64,000 nt of DNA from Madurella fahalii (taxonomy: Eukaryota; Ascomycota; Sordariomycetes; Sordariales). The stretch is taken from the NCBI GenBank assembly GCA_029876055.1, contig CM056875.1, positions 7,155,001 to 7,219,000 of the forward strand, written 5' to 3'. A program made the position numbers and the translations under genes. The notes under the pieces are model-generated. The model saw only the letters and a list, made by a program, of their open reading frames with translations. It was not told where the DNA came from and did not search any database. Of the stretch, positions 1 to 10,449 are shown piece after piece (the first letter of the stretch is position 1; each line of letters begins with the position of its first letter).

Positions 1-800
1 GACGAAGTCAGGCGATCCACATTGTTGGCTACTGACGAAGCTCGCAATATTTTTGTCCAACTTCGTAAAATTCAGGAGTCGGAGCTCGACTTTCTCTTGG
101 ATATCGAAACAAACCTACTCTGAGAGCCTCGAGACCAGTGTTGGTCCACAGCACTCCGGCGGTGGTCCGAGGGAAAAGATGCCTATGCCTGGCTTATTTC
201 CAACCAACCCCGCCTCAGTGACTTGCTACGATCCAGGTTCAGCGAAGAAAGCTTGGCATCCCCAAACCGGAGCTCCGGCCCCTCGGCTGTGATATTCAGA
301 ACGTCCTTGAGGCTCTTGGCATTTCCTGCCACGTTACTGAACGCCAAATTGTTCTTTTTCAAGGTAGCACATCTCAAAGCACGTCTCGCTCTACCTTTGC
401 CGACAAATCCAACGTCTTAGACAGCCGCCCGACGCCTGAACGAGATAACCCCAACGGACATCATCTTCAACGAGCGAGCAACCGACATTCTGGATGGAGA
501 ATGGTTGCTGTCTCGGGTTGTAGACGAGGTTAACCGCGCTGTGAAGCAAGAAGAACTCAACGACGTCCTAGCTGACCTCAAAACAAACGTCTTGGATTGG
601 AAAAACCACAATGTACACGCGTTTGGGGCCCTGTTGTTCTATGACATGGACGTCATATGCACTAAACCCGACCAACGCCCTGTAAGTCTTTCTTGTTCCT
701 CATCTCTTGACCGAAGAATGTCACTGAGTCGACAAAATCAGAAATCACACCGAATGTATATTTTTACCGCCATCATATTGTTCGTGAGAGAAAAGAAGAC
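1..800 (+). pseudogene. RhoGEF (Cdc24-like DH/PH) fragment, decayed, truncated by window edge
   Basis: Coding traces occur in shifting frames from the first base. The best piece is at about 421-680: it reads DEVNRAVKQEELNDVLADL and then DWKNHNVHAFGALLFYD, like the end of a Dbl-homology domain running into the PH domain of Cdc24-type guanine exchange factors. A GT donor near 681 and an AG near 740 lead into NVYFYRHHIVREKK, which fits the first PH strands. Earlier pieces (1-120 and about 170-300) are in other frames and are separated by stops, and nothing recognisable follows 800. The DH/PH assignment rests on family resemblance recalled from memory. I infer a dead, 5'-truncated copy; a different RhoGEF subfamily is possible. 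Confidence 0.45.
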
Positions 801-2310
801 CACAGGCTCCAGGCACCCTTCGTTCAGGCGAGATCGTGGTGTGCGACTGAGTCTCAAAGGCAGTCTATTCTTCAGGACATCGTATCGATCGATCCGGTCC
901 TTGATCAGGGTATGTATCCGCTGAGCTATTGTGGAAGAACGAGACTAGATATGTTCAGTGCTGGTAATGATTAGGCGATCGTCTAGAAGCGAAGTCCTGT
1001 AAGATCTCCTGGAGGGAGGGGGGCGGGCAAGAGTGGATTGAGGCTAAATTTTCCTCGCCCCCTCGAAGTAACGAAGCTATGGAGAATATAAGGGCAATAA
1101 GAGAAGCAGGAAACCCGCCGGAAATTTTTTTGGCGTCATGAACCTACATAGATAGGGGGTCCGTCGGCTTCGCCATCACCAAGTTTCTGCAGGGTGGTCG
1201 GAACTGACGTACCCAGCCCTGTTATTGGCTCAAAGAAGGCCATGCTCTTTCCCTGCCCGCGATGGTGAAACAGACTTGAGCCCCCGAGCGGCGATGTGGT
1301 TAATTCGACTTCTGATGCTCTTCCCCATGGAACGCGACTCTGACATGAGGTCTGCAGTGTACGAAGATGGGAAAGGGCGTTGGATGTGTCGTTGCTTGTT
1401 TGCGGGACTCTGGTCGAGAGGAATCACGGCCGGTATGCGTCACACATAATGCTATCATCACCTCGCAACTACCGAGTCAATACGGAAAGCACCCGGCCAC
1501 TGTATCTTATCTCATCCCTCTCCTCCAGCGACGCGCGCCGTAACAACCTCAGGCGCCAGCCTCGCGGTATATACCCTCCCCCTCCCCCCTCCAAAAACAA
1601 GTACCTCTCATATTAACAATTACCAAAGCCTTCGGGGGCCACACGGCGTGCTGCAAAGTCGTTAACATACCAGGTTCGAATCCTGGACTGAGTGACGTTT
1701 CACCGCGCGGATGCGTTATGCGATGTGTCCGCACTCTGTGGGTCTTTGACTTGCTAATAGAGCGTTGACATTCTCCGGTGAAAAGTTCAATCAGACATAT
1801 TGAGGGTCAACCGGGGGACGCCGGCTCTGGAGATTAGGGTTCTGGGGGTTGTTCAAATGGGGAATTTCACTGGGCTAATTCTTTTTTTTTTTTTTTTTTT
1901 GGTTGTGTGTGTGCGTGTGTGCCTTCGATTCTGTACCATAAATAGTGTAGTTTATTTCTCTTAAAGTTAGAAAAAGAGGGTTAGAGAGAGGTTTGGGGAG
2001 TCCGTGGTAATTTAGGGTGAGCAAATCCTGATCAGGCCTGAGCAAGAGTGAGCAGAGTTGTGCCGGGGTGCGGGTGGCCGGACTCGTCTCAACTACCAAG
2101 GCGAAAGCTCAAGAGACGGCGGTCTGCGACTGACAAGCAACCGCCTACTCATGATGAAGTTTATAACGCCGCCGCTGTGCTGAAAGCTAACAGGAACAAG
2201 TTCAGGAGGTATTCATGAGTGACACTAGACCCAAATACCCCTGAATTCACCCCCTGAACTCAAAGGTTAACCCGACAACTAGGCCTGACAACCAGAGTCA
2301 ACACGGTCCC
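801..2310. other. Gene-free stretch
   Basis: No convincing coding frame on either strand. It holds an isolated RNA polymerase III B-box-like sequence (about 1671-1681), a T19 tract at 1882-1900 followed by a TG-rich run, and otherwise unremarkable sequence. Confidence 0.5.
1882..1900. repeat. poly(T) tract, 19 nt
   Basis: Uninterrupted run of T followed by ggttgtgtgtgtgcgtgtgtg. It is one of several 15-21 nt A/T homopolymers in this window. It could be a degenerated poly(A) tail of a minus-strand retro-insertion or simply a microsatellite; no target-site duplication is evident by eye. Confidence 0.8.
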
Positions 2311-3700
2311 CTAAATAATTGACAAATTTCTCGTCACTCTCTGTTCCATCAGATCTTGAAGCGTCACAGTGACAGGCCTGCGCAAAGCCTCAGTCCCCAT
2401 CGAATGCTCCCAGACAGACCAAGTCTCAATCCGTTCATACATGCCGGACCGTCTCTCTGAAGACTTGAGAACAAGAAAAGTTGCCGATACCGAAACGGCA
2501 TGTTGGTGCGCGCCAGGAATGGAGGATAGATCTGGCCTTTTATTCCATAACAGAGCAACAACCGGCACCCCATCCCCGAGCACGTCAAAATCCGCCGGAG
2601 AACCCGGAACGAAGTGCGTGCTCTGACCAGAAACATCATCCCCAATCAAAAATTGACCCTCTCTTTCTTCTCTACTGGGTCTGTCAGCATCTCACTCTCA
2701 ACAATTGTATTGGCCGCTAGTCCTCGGATGGTCAAGACGCCATCCTTTATTTCCCCCATCTCATCCAAGCCAAGCGGCACGGTCCCCACACCAACGACCT
2801 CCCCAACAATATCATCTTCAGGCTGTCTAAATCCCACCTTGTCACGATTGATCAATCTCGCCCCTGTATACACCCCATCCTTCACCGACGCCCAAGGCCA
2901 AATCGGAGCAACATACCCTTAGCCCTATTCCGGCCAATTCTCGGGTCATCAATCACACTCCACAATAACTGTCCCGCAAATCTCTTCTCCCGAAAACCAG
3001 CGTAATATTTCCCCATCCCATATCTTCCAAACCGCTTCGCCAGACCAGACAAGGCTGGAAGCCTGTCAGATGGGTACGTCAAATGTCTAGAGGTATACTG
3101 AAATACCAACAACGACCACATATCCGCAATGGCTTTTGCATCTCTCACCTCAATGACGCCTCAAGATGCTGTTTTAACAGCCCTCCCCTCGCAACCGCCT
3201 AGTCGGAACGCGCAGTCTGCTCCAAGTTCCTCCCTATTCTCCCACATTGACACCACGCCTCAGTCTTACACTCCCACACCAATTCCCGCTCGGTATAATG
3301 CACGATCCTCGCCGACAACAGCCGCTCTTGCAATGCCCACCCGCGACTCGTCAACGCAAAGGGAGGATCATTCTGATAGCTATCCGCCGTAAGACAGAGC
3401 TTGAGGATATCGCAGGTGACGAGCGCCCACAATCTGGAAACCTACAATATCTTCTCAGCTTATAACCGTTCAGTGAAGCACACACCGACATTTTGGATTC
3501 GCCGACCACCACGGCAAGTACCATCTCGTTGCAAATCCTTAGCGCGAAGCATTCTAGACATCCCCACCCTAGAGAAGGCGATAGTCTGCACGTTCTCGCG
3601 GTGGGGTCAAATCGGATCACTTTTACACCGGAGTTCAGGACTAGCTTGCCGAGTTGGGATTGCTCTACATAGCCGGATCGTCTGGGCATGCTCATTTCCT
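2311..3700 (-). pseudogene. HET-domain (heterokaryon incompatibility) protein relic
   Basis: Read on the minus strand, this shows the middle and C-terminal parts of a fungal HET-domain protein spread over all three frames. One piece (about 3199-3432) has SRGWALQERLLSARIVHYTE and ELVWEC, the typical post-HET block in which the W-x-LQERLLS motif precedes a Cys-rich turn. A second (2882-3148) has PSDRLPALSGLAKRFGR and KYYAGF, the usual D-(K/R)-LPALSGLA and Y-AGL motifs. A third (2646-2885) and fourth (2311-2649) continue into the variable C-terminal domain. Frames change at about 3150-3200, 2885 and 2650 with no good introns, so the copy is broken. The N-terminal HET core upstream of 3700 is not recognisable. 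Confidence 0.6.
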
Positions 3701-3890
3701 CGACGCCACGCCTATTGGCTTGCGGCAGGGCCCACCCAACGTGTTTACGCAGATCCGGCGATGCGGGGAATGTGTTCGAGTGTTACCCGACATTTAAAGC
3801 CCACCACCTTCCGACACTTCTCCGTCTCCGGATGCTGGTTTGAGTCCCGCCGCTAGTTTCATTCCCGTAACTACTATCTGCTTGGCCGCC

Positions 3891-5192
3891 ATGGCAGACC
3901 CTACCGCCCAGCTACCTCAGCTTCGCCGGCTGCCGCTTCCCCGGCCTCTCCGGGTACCGCCGCCGACAATGCTCAGCAGGCCATTGCCGCGGTGAGAGCT
4001 TGTCCGACAACAACAGCATCTGATGATAAAGACTGAGCTGGGTTCCAGGATCCTAGACTAGAAGGGGGGCCCGACTCGACTATCGGGGATGATGAGTACG
4101 TAAACTCGCATAGTGCTGGATGCACGAGCGTGGCTAAACATGTGCACCATTCCAGGGTGACCGTCCACGGCCTCGATCAACTCGTCAATTTTGGAGTACC
4201 AAAAGCTCCACGGAAGAACATTTCACAACTTCGAGGGCGCCGAGTACTGGGGAATGACAACATGCAGCTAGAAGGACAGGATATCAAGTACGCAATTGCT
4301 ATTGCCTCCTTGCCCAAGTTACTGACACGCCATATAAATTGCCAGCCACCATATGCTCTACCTCGCCCTTGAAGACAAGCTCTTCCTCGCTCCGCTCGAG
4401 AACCCGCAAAAGGTCCTCGATGTCGGTACGGGGACAGGCAACTGGGCCATGTACATCCATCCCGACGCCGAAACCCAATGACGACCGATTACTGACCCTC
4501 ACCTACTTTGTAGTGACTTTGCAGATGAATATCCCTCTGCCGAAGTTGTCTGGGTCGACCTTGCTCCGAATCAGCCAACTTGGGTGCCGCCCAACTGCAA
4601 ATTCGAGCTTGACGATCTATCCTAGGAGTAAACATTTCAAGCCGAAAAGTTTGACTACATTCACATCAGCTAGCTGATAGGCAACTTTGAGGACTGGTTC
4701 AATGTGTACAAGGAATCCTACCGCTGCCTCAAGCCCGGAGGCTGGCTGGAGCATATGGATTGCAGCATCGTCATACGTTCCGACAACAACACGGTGCCCG
4801 ACGATAGTATCTAGTACGACTGGATCAGGTCCTTCACGGAGTGTAGCCAAAAGACGGGGAGGACTCTCCATATAATTGATGACGACGCTTTCGCCGGGTG
4901 GATTAGGGAAGCTGGTTTCCGAGACGTCCAGACGCCGCAGGTCAAGACACCCATCGGCGATTAGCCCGCCGACAGGAGAATGGAGGAGATTGGCAGGTTT
5001 AACAAGCTCGCAGCTGAGATGGGCCTAGAGGGTTACGTCCTCTACCTAATGACCACAGTTATGGGCTGGGAGTACGTTGAAATGCAGGTCTGGCTGGCCA
5101 AGGCTCGCACGGCGCTGAAGAATAGGGATCAACAGCTCTACATGACCTGGTCAATTCCTTCTGCTCTTCTCTCCAGGACATGCCCCGGATAA
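3891..5192 (+). pseudogene. LaeA-like SAM-dependent methyltransferase, inactivated
   Basis: Starts at an ATG in an excellent context (gccgccATGg). The order is an Ala/Pro-rich N-terminus, an intron-like GTGAGA...CAG (about 3991-4049), an acidic DSTIGDDE segment, LHGRTFHNFEGAEYWG, LYLALEDKLFLAPL, then motif I KVLDVGTGTGNWA, an intron (GTACAT...TTGTAG, about 4451-4513), DFADEYPSAEVVWVDLAP, QPTWVPPNCKFELDDL, and the late motifs YRCLKPGGWLEH and WIREAGF. This is the fungal LaeA-like family, associated with secondary-metabolism control or orphan methyltransferases. In-frame stops interrupt it: two just after FELDDLS near 4621-4630, one before LIGN near 4671, others near 4810 and 4964, plus a frame slip near 3915. 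Many stops fit C->T change at CAG or G->A change at TGG, as expected of RIP. Both introns remain readable, so this is a decayed genomic copy and not a retrocopy. Confidence 0.75.
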
Positions 5193-5638
5193 CACGCAAT
5201 CAGGGGCGTCGCCTGGACGTAGAAACCGCTAGATTGATAGGGCTCCGTAGGGAAATGCCATTCATGTCTCATGACTGGCTTTTCCGGATTCAGGGCGAGA
5301 TCTAAGAACATCACGAGTATTGTAACGAAGACATCACGCCATTTTTCATGAAATTTCGAGCATAAAATGGGATTACCGGGGGTGGCTTGATTCCAAGACG
5401 TGATCCTGACAGCCGCCACAGGTACATCGACCATTGTCAGATTATACCTAGCTGATATGTCGTCGAGACAAAAGCGGTCCTGGATTGGATATGAAGCAGG
5501 CTGAAATGAGGCAAGGCAAATATGAAGAGGAATGGCCAATTCGTTTGCATCGGAGATGCTATAGAAGTCTAAACCAAGAATTCTAACAATAAAAACCCCT
5601 CTAGTGTTGACACCTCACTCCTCCACCCTCATACTTGC

Positions 5639-6175
5639 TCAGGCAGCAAAAGCCTCAGCAGTCCTCTTCGCGCCAGCCGGCACCGTAGTAGTCCATTGTA
5701 CCCGGACCGGTACACCATCCTTGATATACTCGCTCTTATACTACTTAGTACAAGGAACCGGCTCTGCATTCGGCGCAACTTCAGGACCAGGAATCTCGTA
5801 TGCTGGCTTCGGATTGGCCGTGGTATCGTAAGCCAACCCAGGATGACTGATCTCATAAAGCTGTTTCCCGCGGGGAGGGGGGGGCATTTAAGTTAAACGG
5901 CAGAGTCGGCTTGCCCTCAACAGGCAAAAGCAAACAGAGGCCCATCGATTCCTTAACCTGTTCAGCCGTATTTACTACAGGCACAGGCTTGTATAGTATC
6001 GAGTAATTAGACACTGGTAGGGAGGTAGCAGCTTACAAGACGCAATTTCCGAAACTTCTCTAGAGGTAGGGGAGAATGCGATCCTCAACGCGAGTTCTGC
6101 GGGAAGCCGATTTATCGCGAGGATGAGTGAGAGGGCTGAGAAGCTATCGCTCCACACTTTATAAGCCAAGGCCAC
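5639..6175 (-). pseudogene. Small secreted-protein relic (unrecognised family)
   Basis: On the minus strand a hydrophobic leader-like piece (SFSALSLILAI, then ELALRIAFSPTSREVSEIAS) runs to a GTAAGC donor near 6035. An AG acceptor near 5985 leads to PVPVVNTAEQVKESMG and PVEGKPTLPFNLN. After a G-rich frame slip near 5880 comes QLYEISHPGLAYDTT, YEIPGPEVAPNAEPVPCTK, an in-frame TAG near 5737, then VQWTTTVPAGAKRTAEAFAA and a TGA. The amino-acid flow is clearly protein-like with one intron, but the frame is interrupted and I do not recognise the family. A secreted origin is inferred only from the hydrophobic start. Confidence 0.35.
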
Positions 6176-7324
6176 GGGATGTACGACGCATGAGCAGGTT
6201 AGCTCTTAAGAGCAAGACTTGACAGATAAAACTCGTATATTCACGACACCGGCTTCCGGGATGGCCCAGCGTAGCCCCGGCGCTGGCTAGGTACGGTAGA
6301 AATTCGTGTCGGTGTGGGACCTACGGATCACGGCGAGTTCGGTAACCTCCCGCACACGGAGGAAATGACCCTCCCGTCCCTCTTCCCTCCAACCGACCAG
6401 AGGGTGGTGGAATTATTTGTGAAGCAGTACCAATAGCAGAGTTAGTCTGGAGAGGGTGATAAGCCATCCACACTCTCGGTCGATCGAGACCTTTCTTTGT
6501 CAATGACAGCGTACGCGAACGCATGCTCGTCGTTGGAGAGAACCTAAACATACTCTGAGAGAAAACGGTCCTTAGGCTCCGTTGGCCTGTTAGCAGTATG
6601 GGCGTACATTTGCGGATTATTAGCAGCCAGGTCGTATACTCTTTTAACGCGGCCAGATTTCAACAGAAGCTTAGTCGGGTAAGCGATGAGATACGACGGT
6701 AAAATTAAGCCTACGCTGAAGGGAACAAGCTTAATACGGTCCGCACTTGTAGGCAGAAAGCGTGTTCTGACTCCATGCAGACTTAGCAAAGTGTTTTTCA
6801 CCGCCTAAACGGAATCTCATCTCAATGTGTCGTTTCGGCATTTCAGGGTGTTCAATTGCGAAACTCAACACCTACAGGTAAGTGGGTCAAAGTGGACTCC
6901 GTCAAAATCACTCCCCTCTCTTCAGCCTCTTTCCGCTAATTATATCTACCAGCAGCGTCTACCAGTAGTAGCTAAGAAACGAGTTCCGCTAATCGACGAC
7001 TGTGATGTTTCAAAGGCTAGGGAATGGATGAACAAGTCAGAAGGATCATAATTAATTCATTTGTTGGACCGGATGTGTCCCCAACTCTATGGGTAGGATT
7101 TGTTCCCAGTCCCGCTACTGGGGCCTTACGATGTCATTGTCAACATTTTGTCAACATTTCAAGGCCGTGAGGAGGGAAAAAAAAAAAAAAAATAGGTGGA
7201 TAACCATGCTACGAAGTGAACAGATATTGTACAAATAGCGACCTAGCCGGGGGAATCGAATGAGAACACCAACCAACCATCCCTTCGAGTGCTATCATCT
7301 TTCCTTTAACTTTTTCCTCTCCGC
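6176..7324. other. Gene-free stretch with weak coding traces
   Basis: Short open pieces on both strands (6321-6801 minus, 6827-7051 plus) do not join into a recognisable gene. The A16 tract at 7177-7192 lies here, just past the 3' end of the cysteine-rich gene. Confidence 0.4.
7177..7192. repeat. poly(A) tract, 16 nt
   Basis: Uninterrupted A run about 130 bp beyond the stop codon of the minus-strand cysteine-rich gene. On that gene's strand it reads as poly(T), so it is not a retro-tail of that gene. Confidence 0.8.
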
Positions 7325-7756
7325 TTAATTGCAGGCCTGCTGGGTGCAAAACCCCCCTGGTGGCGTACAAATACCACAGCTCCTGTTGCAGCACACCTGA
7401 CCGGCTGCGCATACCTTGGGCCCGCATTGGACCGAGTTACACGCCTGCTGCGTACAAAAAAAGCCTGGCGGCGTACAGATGCCGCATGATGCGTTGCAGC
7501 ATGTGGTGCCTTTTCTGCAGATTGTAGAACCACACTGTTCACCCCCGACCGGGACGCACTGCGCCGCGCCATCGATGACCTGGCAGGTGGTGCCAGCGCG
7601 GCAGCGGACGGTTGCGCAGGGGGAGATATGGGAAGGTGTTGTTACGGGCTCGGTGACGATAGTGTTGACAGCAGTGGCCGCCGAGATGGGGTTGGCGGTG
7701 ATGCTAAGAATGAAGGTGGCGAGCGCGAGGGCTCGGGAGAATGAGAAGGCGAGCAT
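7325..7756 (-). CDS. Cysteine-rich secreted protein with duplicated module (effector-like)
   Basis: Single-exon gene of 143 codons, read from the ATG at 7756; the frame is open further upstream but only this ATG is followed by a secretion signal. Residues 1 to about 26 form a typical signal peptide (MLAFSFSRALALATFILS, then Ala-rich). The mature protein has about 20 cysteines in under 120 residues. Two consecutive modules of about 34 residues share the pattern CG-x3-C-x2-G-x2-CCN-x-SCGICTPPG-x-FCTQQACN, indicating an internal duplication; a shorter Cys segment (CATVRCRAGTTC) precedes them. There are no catalytic motifs. By composition it is a small secreted disulfide-rich protein, which in plant- or insect-associated fungi often acts as an effector, but nothing here shows a target. 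A TATA-like box lies about 175 bp upstream. Confidence 0.8.
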   Translation of the reverse strand: MLAFSFSRALALATFILSITANPISAATAVNTIVTEPVTTPSHISPCATVRCRAGTTCQVIDGAAQCVPVGGEQCGSTICRKGTTCCNASCGICTPPGFFCTQQACNSVQCGPKVCAAGQVCCNRSCGICTPPGGFCTQQACN

Positions 7757-7930
7757 TTTTGACGGACTTCTTGCGGGAGACGCGGGTTTGCGGGTGTTGA
7801 GGTTGAGAGTGAGCCCAGTGTGCTTGACCTGAAAAGAAGATATCCGTGATTTTGATGGATGATAGGCAATGTTGTAGTTGAATCTCTGGTGTGATAGCAA
7901 TACCCGGGATACCCAGCAGTTCACTGGGGC

Positions 7931-7937
7931 TTATATA
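7931..7937 (-). promoter_or_regulatory. TATA-like box of the cysteine-rich secreted gene
   Basis: TATATAA on the minus strand, about 175 bp upstream of the ATG at 7756. Spacing allows a leader of some 140 bp. It is the only strong TATA-like element in the upstream region. Confidence 0.45.
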
Positions 7938-10330
7938 CACAAAGTTGACGATATTTGCTGCGTGAGAAACTTTAGGATGACTTCTGGCTTCTGGTTGGTC
8001 GATGCCAGCAAATTGCTGTGCAGAGCACTGCTAAGGGCTGAACAGGGGTGACTCCGAGTGACGCTTCTCGGGCTTCAGCCTCGATTACCCTATATTTTTT
8101 TTCTCGGTACGGAAGACTCGTTCCCGATGGACATTGCAGACTGGCCCGCCGTTGTGGCTGCATGTACGACCACGAAGCTGAAGAAAATCTGGTTGGTTGC
8201 AACACCAAAAGTCACGACTTGGTGTGCGCCAAGTCGTGGAAGCCCGATCGTTCCGCCAAACTATCCGCCTCGGAGTCCAAAAAATGAAATGAGAAACCGT
8301 ACGGACAAATACGGGCGCCATATTTTTAGTAATGAGTTAGGTAACAACACGCCGTCATCCTAGTCGTCGCCGACTTGCCCTGATTTGTCCATCAAACGTA
8401 ACCTGCAGGAGACGAACCGGTGTGCTCCGGCTACTGGGGTCGTCGATTACCTCAACCTCAACATTTTGTTACCACTCTTGATTTGCCTCCGAGTGCAACG
8501 CTGCTAAGAATCTTATAATCTTACTTGCTTACAAATTTTTGGCGAATTATGCGAGGGATCGAGCGCAGCTGAGCGGAACGCTATCAATCGGACACGGTAA
8601 GGAAACCGGGTAGGAGACTCTGGAAACATTCGGTAGCGTCCGATCCGTCAATAGACAGATTTAAGAGATCGTTCAGCCATGCTCCAATAGACCACAGACT
8701 CCCCGAGCTTACGGCCGGGAGGGTCGCACAGTACCACGCTCAACCCCTGAAGTGATTCTGTAATTATTTAGAATGTAATTATTCGGGGATTTGGCAGCGA
8801 ACGCCCAAGTCCCGATTGGAGAAGGAGGGTTGAATTATTGAAGGCACTGCAATGCATGCTGGGAGAGTTTGTTGGCGGTGATTGTGTGATTGTGGTGTGT
8901 GTGTTTTGGCACTCTGGCAAACCAGGGAGCTCATTCCAGACTTCGTTGTAAGATCCGGATTACGCAGCTTCCACTCGACATGCTGCGAGCCTGGCCGCAA
9001 ACCTGATCTCACGTAATATTAGCCATGTCCTCGTTATAACTAATCTTCCAAAATACGAACCTGTGTTCTCGCTTTTCCCAATTCGTCCGCGTTTAACCTG
9101 CACAAAAACATCTTGTTCAGTTCCATAAGCGCTATCGCCACCATCGAGCATATGTATCAGCCACGGCCGAAGATGAGTCGGGCTGCAGTGAATACGTGTT
9201 TTTTATCGGCTAGATAGAAACAGAGAGCAAGATACTCGGCAACATCGCTGATAAATCCCATACTGCCGATAAATTTCCAGCGTGGCCCAGTAGCATATAA
9301 AGCGCTCATTCACCCAGTTGAACGCCTAGATATGCATGGAAATCAGCCCTAGCATTACGACCAAGTTGGCATTCCCCACGCTCTTGAAGCTATCGTGGCC
9401 AGCCTCGACCGCCAGCAGCTCCAGCGCGATAGCGTGCGACGCGAACCACGCCCCTATCTCCCGGGTGACTAGCGGCTCCATCTAGCGGCGCGGCACCAGC
9501 GCGTCAAAGGAAATTGTTTCGAGCTTTGCGCAAAAACACTACGGGTCATTGCGGTAGGTGGCGTCGGCGTCGCTGATGTTAGTGAGACCGAACTTGCGGC
9601 ACGTACCTGCTTGTGCCGGGACCCCTCACCACGGGCATGATGGGGAACGGGGACAAGGGAAGAGTGGAGAGAACACGCTGCAAGGCGGTGATGTGCACGT
9701 GCGCGTCGTCCACTACGAGACGGATGGCCTGCTCGAGATGGACTGTCTGCAGGCGAAGGGAACATATGTCCCCTCAGCCTGTTGTGAATGAGAGGGTGCA
9801 TGAGTAGGTGGGTACCTACCTGACCGTTGCTGGATTCTGGGTAGTTGGTTGGTTCCATGGCTGTTGGGACAGCCACTGATGGAACCTTTGAAGTTAGAGC
9901 GCAGTTGGCAGCTTGCATGTGTAGTAGTAGAGCTGTCTCCATAGGAATAACAGTTATGTTAGTTCATGTCGCACTGGAAATCGCACTTGTGGAGCTCGGC
10001 TCTTGACCGCCGAGCTCAGTAGCTCATTATGAGCTCGTCTGGACAATTTTCCTTTGTATTTAATCCAGTCCTTCAGTCTCCTGTAGTAGATAGATCCTAG
10101 ACTTCAACCTTTCCATGTACTTCCCACGACCTCTGCTGAGCTCCTGCACGCGTAACAGTTATAAGCCTGGCGCTCTAAGCTGCTTCGTATGCAGCCAGAA
10201 ATCGCGTTGTAAGTGTCGGATGCACAGCACCTCTGAACGTTCGGAGTTCAATTTAGGATGGAAATTGAGGATGTCCTCTTTTCTTCCTTGTCTAACGGAG
10301 GTGAACTTCCTTCTTATTCCCAATTTCCTG
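7938..10330. other. Gene-poor stretch with one decayed coding trace
   Basis: No intact gene. On the minus strand between about 9640 and 9270 there is protein-like reading (FGLTNISDADATYRNDP, then REIGAWFASHAIALELLAVE, GHDSFKSVGNANLVVMLG and FNWVNERFICYWATLEIY) interrupted by several stops. It looks like the end of a dead gene of a family I do not recognise. The rest shows nothing on either strand. Confidence 0.35.
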
Positions 10331-10335
10331 GACCA

Positions 10336-10418
10336 CGGAGACCCGGGTTGACGGGTCTCCGAGAGATCGGATCACACTTATCCGAGTCGCACTAATCCGG
10401 ATCACACTGATCCGGGTT
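10336..10418. repeat. Cluster of three consecutive hairpins
   Basis: Three inverted repeats lie side by side. At 10336-10361 a perfect 10-bp stem (cggagacccg / cgggtctccg) has a 6-nt loop. At 10368-10384 a 5-bp stem surrounds cacactt. At 10397-10415 a perfect 8-bp stem (ccggatca / tgatccgg) has a 3-nt loop, extendable to 11 bp with one G-T pair (10394-10418). The second and third share the core GGATCACACT. Confidence 0.7.
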
Positions 10419-10449
10419 CGTGTTCTGCAGATCCAGGATCCAGCTTCCT

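Noticed and set aside
5138..5539. 133-codon minus-strand open frame
   Set aside because: Overlaps the end of the methyltransferase relic and is unrecognised; the openness alone is not enough.
9469..9942. 157-codon minus-strand open frame
   Set aside because: Low-complexity His/Arg/Ser reading; a different frame just downstream shows the more protein-like but broken trace.
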